Shown here: one piece after another, positions 1 through 4,600 of the stretch | Position numbering within the stretch: position 1 is the first letter of the stretch | Layout of the letters: each line of letters begins with the position of its first letter | Source: an uncultured Clostridia bacterium | GTDB lineage: Bacteria; Bacillota; Clostridia; Oscillospirales; Acutalibacteraceae | Direction of reading: 5' to 3' | DNA length: 6,051 bases | Assembly (NCBI GenBank): GCA_937902305.1 | Contig: CALDHV010000184.1 | Location: 1-6,051, forward strand | Position numbers and translations under genes: made by a program | Notes under the pieces: model-generated | Seen by the model: only the letters and a program-made list of their open reading frames with translations | What the model was told of the DNA's origin: nothing | Database searches by the model: none

Positions 1-3000
1 GTAGCTTCCATGCTGTCGAGGACAACAGTGGGAGCGAGGCAGCTAGCATATTCGAGGCAGGAGCCAGCGATAAGCTTCATGTTGGGACGGAAGGAGAGCA
101 TAGTCATCGAAGGAGGATTGGCGGGATCGGGGTTCTCGCTGTCGCTGTTGTAGTACATAGCCATGTTGGGGGCGCTATGTCCATTCCATACGTAAGAGGA
201 GCCATCGTAGGCGTTCGAGTTGTCGTCAACAGCGATAACCACGTTGCTGCCGTTGGAGACGAAGGCGTTGCCGAACATGAAGTAGTTCCAACCCTGCTGG
301 CAGTTCAGAGGACCAGTGTAGACGGGAGTGAGGGCACTGAAAGGCACAGGAGCAGAGGTGCTCAGAGTGTTGTTGGTGGTGTTGCCCATGTAGATGGTGA
401 CGTTGGTCTTTGAAGTCGTCGGGCTGGTATATCCGTAGTCGAAAGCGATACCTGCGAAAGAGGTGAAGGTGTCGACTTCGCTAGCGAGAATGAGCTGCTG
501 AGTATAGGTGTATCTGTAGTAGTTGCTTACAGGTGCGTGGTAATCGGTAGCGGCAGTGGTGCCGGTAATGGTAACGGTGTCGTAGTCACCGCGTACGCAA
601 GGCAGTGAGGTAGTAGAGAATGTTACACTGTCAGCGCCGCCCTCGGTGCCGGAGCAGGAGGAGGAGATAACAACAGTGTAGGCAGTGCCGTGGTTGAGGC
701 CGGAGAGCTGTACGGGAGAAACGGCGTTGGAGATGGTGTTAACCACAGTGCCGTCCTCTTTAACTACGAGGGTGTAGTCGTCGGGGATCTCGTCAACGAT
801 GCCATGGATATAGTTCCAGCTTACGCGTGCGGACGTGTAGGAAACATTATTTACAGCCACGTCGGTGACAGCGGGGCAGGAAGGAGCCATATCGACGGTG
901 ATGTCGTCGAGGTAGTAGGTGTAGCTATTTTTGCCGGTCGTCTCGGAGACACCGAGGCGCAGGACATCGCCCTCCGCCGGAGCGGTAGACTTGAACGACA
1001 GCGTGAACTTCGTCCACTCGCCGGTCGTCAGCGTAAGGTTCGTAGTCTGCGCGATGTGTGCGCTGCCGTCACGGTTGTGACGATAGGTGATCGCGCCCTG
1101 CTGGAACACCGTCTTGTCATCGCCCTCGGCGAGCCACATACGGAAGGTGTTGGTATCCTCGGAATACACCCACACGCTGACGGAATAGGTGTAGTTCGCC
1201 TTGGTGGCGATCTTGTTGCCCAGGTTGTCGGTGAGGACGAACTGAGTACGACCGTCGCCGCCGCCATCTCTGCCGGTGACCTTCAGCGACTTCTCGCAAA
1301 CATCACCGTAGGTGTGGTTCGCTTCGTTGGAAACGACAGCCTTCTCGACATCGGTGGTGTTAAGATCCAGCTCGGTGCCGAGCTCGATCGCCTCGAAATC
1401 GAGAACCTTGTCGTCCGGGATATAGGGATGATACTCCTCGAGGGTAATATCATCGACATAGACATACTGGAGCTCCTTGTGCTCGATGTTGTACTTCGCG
1501 TCGTGAGACTTCTGATCGTCCGAGATCGCCGCGATCTCATCGGGGGTCAGACCGTCATACTTGCTCGCGAAGCCGCCGCCGATGGTCAGATACTTGCCGG
1601 CGGTGACGATGCCGGAGGTGAAGGTGATCTTGGTCCAGGTGTTGGCGGGCAGATCAAAGCCGACCGGATTCTCGGCGTCCTCCTGCATGACAAAGTTACC
1701 ATCGGCATCCATGATGGTGGTCGTGTCGCCCAGATACACTCTGGTCACATCACCGGCGGAGCCGACCTGCGGATAGAAGGTCTCGGCGATCGGGGAATAG
1801 ATCCACATCGTGACCTTATAGCCGGTGCCGGCGGGAACGGTGACTCTGCTGCCGCCGTAGTTGACAACATAGCGGGCATAGGTGCTATTGGCGCGGTAGT
1901 CCTGGTTCATCTTCCATGCCGCCGCCTGCTCGCCACCGTGCTTGATCTCGGTGGACAGGTTCTTCGCGGAGCCGTTGCCCTCCAGAGCACTGACATCAAT
2001 GCCCTCGAAGTCCTGAACAGCCGGTTTGAGGTGCAGATAGTAGGTGTTTTCGCCCTCGACAGCATTCTCGGGGGCAGCCTCGCCGCCCTCAGCGGCAGTC
2101 CACCAGCCGTCCGGCATATAGCCGAAGCCACAGGTGACCTGCGGGAACGGGATCGGCTCGCCGACATCGACGCCGGCGGAGGTCTTTTCAATCGTCGCGT
2201 GCTCGGGGACAACAAAGTTGACCGTCGCGCCGTACGCGATCTGATTCCACTGCGCATAAGCAACGGTGGGACCCCAGACAGTGCTGTTCATTTTGATGTT
2301 ACCCGCAACATCCTGCGTGTACTTCACGAACTCATAGCCCTCACGAGCCGCCGGAGCCGGCAGAGTGGGCATAGCGGCGCCCTTACCAACGACGATGGTC
2401 TTGTCAGCGCCACCCTCATAGTTCGCAGCAGTCTTGACCTCGGTAACCATCAGCGGATCGAGCCATTCGACCTTGATGTCGTCCACAAGAACATTCAAGC
2501 CGTTGCAGGCGATGTCCCCGGGGATCAAGCCGAGCACCAGACCGTTCTGGTTGCTGGCGGTCGTCGGCTTAAATACGATCTCGGCAGTCTTCCATTCGCC
2601 CTCGGTCTCGCTCGCCGGGATCGCGACATAACCGACCGCGCCGGTACGAGCGGGAGAAGTGCTCGGCTTTGTGAAGCTCGCCTCATTGAAGCCACCGCTC
2701 AGGTTATAGGAGCCGGTCGCAACCGCCAGCTTCGCATCACAAGGAGCGTTGACCGCCTTGTAGGAGAAGCTCAGACGATAGTAGGTGTTCTGGTTGAACT
2801 TATAGTTCGACTGCCAGCCGGACGTCCAGTTTGCCGTGTCCTTATGGCTATCATAAGTACCAACCTTACCGAACAGACGGAATGCTGTGACCCAAACGCC
2901 TTCCTCTTTGGTGAAGTTCTTTTCGTACTTGTACTCCATCGCACCGGTTCCGTCATCCGTTTTGCTGGCGGTGTTGGTGACGTAGGTCTGATAAGCCCCG

Positions 3001-3827
3001 GTAAACCAGGAGTTATCGGTCGCACCGGTGGTATTTTTCCATTTGCCGGTGCCGGAACCGCTGTTTGCGTTCTCGTACGTCTCGCTCGCGAAATCGTTGG
3101 TGAACAGCTCGCGGGCATACGTCGCCGGGTCAACCTCGGTGACAGACATGTCATCGACAAGAACCTTGCTGTTGGTACGCGTGCCGTTGACGATCAGGGA
3201 AACATGGAAGCCCTGAACAACGCTGGCGTACACAAGGCACTTGTACTCTGCCCAGTCACCCGCGGTCTCAGTCGCCGCGAGATCGACCTTGCCATAGGAA
3301 CGGGCAATGATGATATTGGGGTTGCAAGCGCCGTTCGCGCTGGATTGGAAGACCTGATCATCAGGGGAGGTCTGATCGTGCCGGGCAGAGCCGTATGCAA
3401 CATACAGCGCGCCGGGAGCGGTCATCTTCTGTACCTGATACCAGAAATCGACCAAATACCATTTGCCCACCTCGCCCTTGTTGCTCGGCAGGGTGCTGGA
3501 GTTGCCGAAGATGCGGAAGGATGCCGGAGCGGCTCCTTCGCCGGCAAACGACAGCTCCATATAACCGGCGGACGCGTTGCGTCCGAGGTTTGCCTCGCCG
3601 TCGATGACCTGGATCGCCTGTGCGCCGTTGTTGACGGACGCATACGCCGAGCCGGAGTTGTCGGAGCCACCGGTAGCTTTATAGTTGCTGATGGCCGTGT
3701 CATAGTCGGCGGTCATGGAAGTCGCGTCCGCGCTGATGAACATACCGGAGAAGACCATGCAGGACAGCAACATTGCCATCGAAGCTACGATAGCAAGCGC
3801 TTTCTTTGCATAAGAATGAACTTTCAT
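1..3827 (-). CDS. Large secreted multimodular beta-sandwich protein (N-terminal 1,275 residues; C-terminus outside window)
   Basis: I read the minus strand from ATG at 3827 to the left edge and found no stop. The start is fixed by an AAAGGAGG site 10 nt upstream and an export signal at residues 1-35. Four jelly-roll-like modules follow, each ending in a [VL]DD-x-[ST/K]-[VL] strand: about 45-230 (VDD at 224), 236-453 (VDD at 448), 604-797 (DFEG at 606, VDD at 791) and 808-980 (DFE at 810, LDD at 973). Between modules 2 and 3, residues 460-527 resemble an InlB B-type repeat (EGYEF to YAQW at 524-527), with a degenerate second copy at 528-602. Residues 982-1075 look like FN3. Residues 1076-1255 form a beta domain (NCQQGWNYF, VIAVDDNS, RPNMKL at 1247) of a type I know from Bacteroidota. 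The last 20 residues begin another module. No enzyme motif is visible. The likely role is extracellular binding to carbohydrate or another surface ligand; this is inference from fold type, and the specific function is unknown. No cell-wall anchor can be seen because the C-terminus is missing. Confidence 0.93.
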   Translation of the reverse strand, partial: MKVHSYAKKALAIVASMAMLLSCMVFSGMFISADATSMTADYDTAISNYKATGGSDNSGSAYASVNNGAQAIQVIDGEANLGRNASAGYMELSFAGEGAAPASFRIFGNSSTLPSNKGEVGKWYLVDFWYQVQKMTAPGALYVAYGSARHDQTSPDDQVFQSSANGACNPNIIIARSYGKVDLAATETAGDWAEYKCLVYASVVQGFHVSLIVNGTRTNSKVLVDDMSVTEVDPATYARELFTNDFASETYENANSGSGTGKWKNTTGATDNSWFTGAYQTYVTNTASKTDDGTGAMEYKYEKNFTKEEGVWVTAFRLFGKVGTYDSHKDTANWTSGWQSNYKFNQNTYYRLSFSYKAVNAPCDAKLAVATGSYNLSGGFNEASFTKPSTSPARTGAVGYVAIPASETEGEWKTAEIVFKPTTASNQNGLVLGLIPGDIACNGLNVLVDDIKVEWLDPLMVTEVKTAANYEGGADKTIVVGKGAAMPTLPAPAAREGYEFVKYTQDVAGNIKMNSTVWGPTVAYAQWNQIAYGATVNFVVPEHATIEKTSAGVDVGEPIPFPQVTCGFGYMPDGWWTAAEGGEAAPENAVEGENTYYLHLKPAVQDFEGIDVSALEGNGSAKNLSTEIKHGGEQAAAWKMNQDYRANSTYARYVVNYGGSRVTVPAGTGYKVTMWIYSPIAETFYPQVGSAGDVTRVYLGDTTTIMDADGNFVMQEDAENPVGFDLPANTWTKITFTSGIVTAGKYLTIGGGFASKYDGLTPDEIAAISDDQKSHDAKYNIEHKELQYVYVDDITLEEYHPYIPDDKVLDFEAIELGTELDLNTTDVEKAVVSNEANHTYGDVCEKSLKVTGRDGGGDGRTQFVLTDNLGNKIATKANYTYSVSVWVYSEDTNTFRMWLAEGDDKTVFQQGAITYRHNRDGSAHIAQTTNLTLTTGEWTKFTLSFKSTAPAEGDVLRLGVSETTGKNSYTYYLDDITVDMAPSCPAVTDVAVNNVSYTSARVSWNYIHGIVDEIPDDYTLVVKEDGTVVNTISNAVSPVQLSGLNHGTAYTVVISSSCSGTEGGADSVTFSTTSLPCVRGDYDTVTITGTTAATDYHAPVSNYYRYTYTQQLILASEVDTFTSFAGIAFDYGYTSPTTSKTNVTIYMGNTTNNTLSTSAPVPFSALTPVYTGPLNCQQGWNYFMFGNAFVSNGSNVVIAVDDNSNAYDGSSYVWNGHSAPNMAMYYNSDSENPDPANPPSMTMLSFRPNMKLIAGSCLEYASCLAPTVVLDSMEA
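1118..1149 (-). repeat. Near-identical coding block shared between the two genes, copy in left gene
   Basis: These 32 nt match 5971-6002 at 31 positions. They encode TFRMWLAEGD in module 4 of the left protein. The one difference (1131 versus 5984) is a synonymous Leu codon change, CTC versus CTT. Identity well above that of the surrounding module sequence suggests recent exchange or duplication, or strong constraint. Confidence 0.85.
3723..3827 (-). other. Sec signal peptide of the left-hand protein
   Basis: Residues 1-35 have a basic n-region (MKVHSYAKK), a hydrophobic core from A10 to about I31 and an A-D-A motif at 33-35 fitting signal peptidase I cleavage before T36. The protein should therefore be exported. 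A lipobox-like L-L-S-C at 20-23 is a weaker alternative: Leu at -2 is atypical and the core before it is short. I favour ordinary cleavage. Confidence 0.85.
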
Positions 3828-3837
3828 TATGGTTTTT

Positions 3838-3845
3838 CCTCCTTT
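3838..3845 (-). promoter_or_regulatory. Strong Shine-Dalgarno site for the left gene
   Basis: The minus strand reads AAAGGAGG, 10 nt before the ATG at 3827. It is a near-perfect complement of the 16S rRNA 3' end and fixes the start. Such strong sites are typical of Bacillota and uncommon in Bacteroidota, so it also helps in judging the host. Confidence 0.9.
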
Positions 3846-3863
3846 AAGAGTTAATGTTCGACT

Positions 3864-3879
3864 TGAAGCATCCGCTTCA
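3864..3879 (-). promoter_or_regulatory. Small hairpin in the leader, upstream of the ribosome binding site
   Basis: TGAAGC and GCTTCA form a perfect 6-bp inverted repeat around a 4-nt loop, ending 18 nt upstream of the Shine-Dalgarno site in the transcribed direction. It could stabilise the 5' end or tune initiation. It does not cover the ribosome binding site, and no riboswitch family is recognised. Confidence 0.4.
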
Positions 3880-3930
3880 TGGGGTGATTTTGCTGTCATA
3901 TAACGCTTTTTGCCACGCCGTGTGCGCTCT

Positions 3931-3963
3931 CCTGCGGTGCGTTCGCTCGTCTCCCCCTGCGGT
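3931..3963. repeat. Short imperfect direct repeat in the leader region
   Basis: CCTGCGGT occurs at 3931-3938 and again at 3956-3963, 25 bp apart, each preceded by a pyrimidine-rich CTCT or CCCC stretch. It may be a decayed tandem duplication or part of a dispersed intergenic element. No function is assigned. Confidence 0.35.
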
Positions 3964-3979
3964 TATTACACTCGTCAAC

Positions 3980-4014
3980 ATTTTAATCAGATTTTGATAC
4001 GCGCGAAATGTAAA
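3980..4014 (-). promoter_or_regulatory. Tentative promoter region of the left gene
   Basis: This AT-rich stretch sits about 150-190 nt upstream of the left gene's start. On the minus strand it holds TTTACA (4014-4009, close to a -35) and TAAAAT (3985-3980, close to a -10), but the 23-nt gap between them is too long for a normal sigma-A pair. At the standard 17-nt spacing TTTACA faces only TCTGAT. TTGACG at 3978-3973 has no -10 at the right distance. A promoter is expected because the gap to the upstream gene is large, but the exact boxes are unsure. Confidence 0.25.
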
Positions 4015-4127
4015 AAGGGATCGGATGCGACCGAGCCGCCGAAAAACGGCGACGTGAGAACTTTCCTCGCGGGGAAAAATGGGTCCTGTCGGAATGGCAA
4101 ATGCTGTTATGTGCCAACAGAATATCA

Positions 4128-4146
4128 AACGGATAAAATATCCGTT
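4128..4146. promoter_or_regulatory. 19-bp palindrome, possible operator
   Basis: AACGGATA-AAA-TATCCGTT is a perfect 8-bp inverted repeat around 3 nt, in a locally AT-rich stretch about 300 bp upstream of the left gene's start. The size and symmetry suit a dimeric repressor site, but it is equally a small hairpin within the hairpin chain. No regulator gene is in the window. Confidence 0.3.
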
Positions 4147-4193
4147 CAGCTTGCCGAAAACCGACCGCCTTGCACGCGGTCACGCCGGAAATG

Positions 4194-4238
4194 CGGTGCG
4201 AGGTGTTTCTGCCACCTCGCCGCGCCCTGCTTCTGCCG
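4194..4238. repeat. Hairpin-bearing direct repeat, copy 1
   Basis: This 45-bp segment recurs 78 bp to the right with 40 matching positions. Its core is a perfect 8-bp hairpin, GCGAGGTG (4198-4205), loop TTTCTGC, CACCTCGC (4213-4220). It overlaps the start of a second small hairpin at 4231-4246. It is probably part of a dispersed intergenic element rather than a gene. Confidence 0.75.
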
Positions 4239-4271
4239 TAGCAGAATGACGGGCGCTTTTCCGCCGCTGTA

Positions 4272-4316
4272 CGGTGCGGGGTGTTTCTGCCACCTCGCCA
4301 CGCCCCCTTTCTGCCG
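4272..4316. repeat. Hairpin-bearing direct repeat, copy 2
   Basis: Second copy of the 45-bp element, offset by exactly 78 bp. The loop TTTCTGC and right arm CACCTCGC are unchanged. The left arm is GCGGGGTG (4276-4283), where an A-to-G change gives a G-U pair if the plus strand is transcribed but a C-A mismatch if the minus strand is. The adjacent GCAGAA arm found after copy 1 is missing here. Confidence 0.75.
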
Positions 4317-4426
4317 AGGCGTGCCGCACAGCCCTGCGCGTTCGCGTGGGTCTGCGTTCGCCACCCGCTGTCGGCGGTAAACGACAAACAGGCGGTTTTT
4401 CAGCAAAGTCTTGCGAATGTTTATCC

Positions 4427-4463
4427 GTCGCCCGGGCGGGCGTTGCCGCCCACCCGGGACGAT
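4427..4463 (-). other. Long GC-rich hairpin with GCAA tetraloop, downstream of the right gene
   Basis: CCCGGG at 4431-4436 and 4453-4458 enclose GGGCG/CGCCC around a 4-nt loop. On the minus strand the loop reads GCAA, a GNRA tetraloop, and the only non-Watson-Crick position (4437/4452) becomes G-U, so a 12-bp stem is complete in minus-strand RNA. Allowing one bulged base at 4459, it extends by three or four pairs. It lies about 140 nt after the right gene's stop in the direction of transcription. It could act as a 3' end stabiliser, but there is no T-run, so it is not a standard terminator. Confidence 0.6.
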
Positions 4464-4481
4464 GACCAAAAGTGGTGCTTG

Positions 4482-4588
4482 CCCCCTATGGGGGGGATGA
4501 TCCTTGGGACGATGTGGGCATCGTCCCCTACGACCGGCTCACGGCGCAATACCGTAGAGAACGGTCTTGACCGTTCCGTTGCCGTAGG
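4482..4588. repeat. Cluster of inverted repeats just after the right gene's stop
   Basis: Three hairpins lie in tandem: CCCCC-TAT-GGGGG from 4482, GGGACGATG-tggg-CATCGTCCC at 4506-4527 (9 perfect pairs) and GAACGGT-cttg-ACCGTTC at 4559-4576 (7 pairs, 25 nt after the stop codon). CCTACG at 4527-4532 and CGTAGG at 4583-4588 form an outer inverted pair. GGGACGATG also occurs at 4456-4464, 50 bp from the second copy. This looks like a palindromic dispersed repeat that may end transcription of the right gene inefficiently; no T-run follows any stem. Confidence 0.6.
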
Positions 4589-4600
4589 ATCGTGTGATCA

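Larger units (their letters stand above)
3828..4600. other. 773-bp intergenic region with no credible gene, rich in hairpins
   Basis: The region separates the stop of the right gene (4603-4601) from the start of the left gene (3827). Several overlapping open frames on both strands are rich in Arg, Pro and Cys and recognise no family, so I treat it as non-coding. Its left third holds the leader and possible promoter. The rest carries a chain of inverted repeats. Besides those listed separately, these are CGCCG-aaaaa-CGGCG at 4037-4051, CTGTT/AACAG at 4104-4120, GACCGC/GCGGTC with a 7-nt loop at 4163-4181, and TTCTGC-cgta-GCAGAA at 4231-4246. None is followed by a clear T-run, so no canonical intrinsic terminator is visible. 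The pattern resembles the dispersed intergenic repeats common in clostridial gut genomes, which is an impression from memory. Confidence 0.75.

Noticed and set aside
3735..3770. Lipoprotein signal with Cys23
   Set aside because: L-L-S-C is a weak lipobox with a short preceding core, and an A-D-A cleavage site follows a longer hydrophobic segment.
690..3854. Plus-strand open frame of 1,054 codons
   Set aside because: It is the exact codon-aligned antisense of the minus-strand gene, matches no family I know, and arises from avoidance of TTA, CTA and TCA. The minus strand has the ribosome binding site, signal peptide and domains.
4194..4316. CRISPR array
   Set aside because: There are only two imperfect 45-bp copies, with one interval of about 33 bp, and no cas genes.
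4559..4576. Rho-independent terminator of the right gene
   Set aside because: The stem is sound but no T-run follows it on the minus strand; it is kept only as an inverted repeat.
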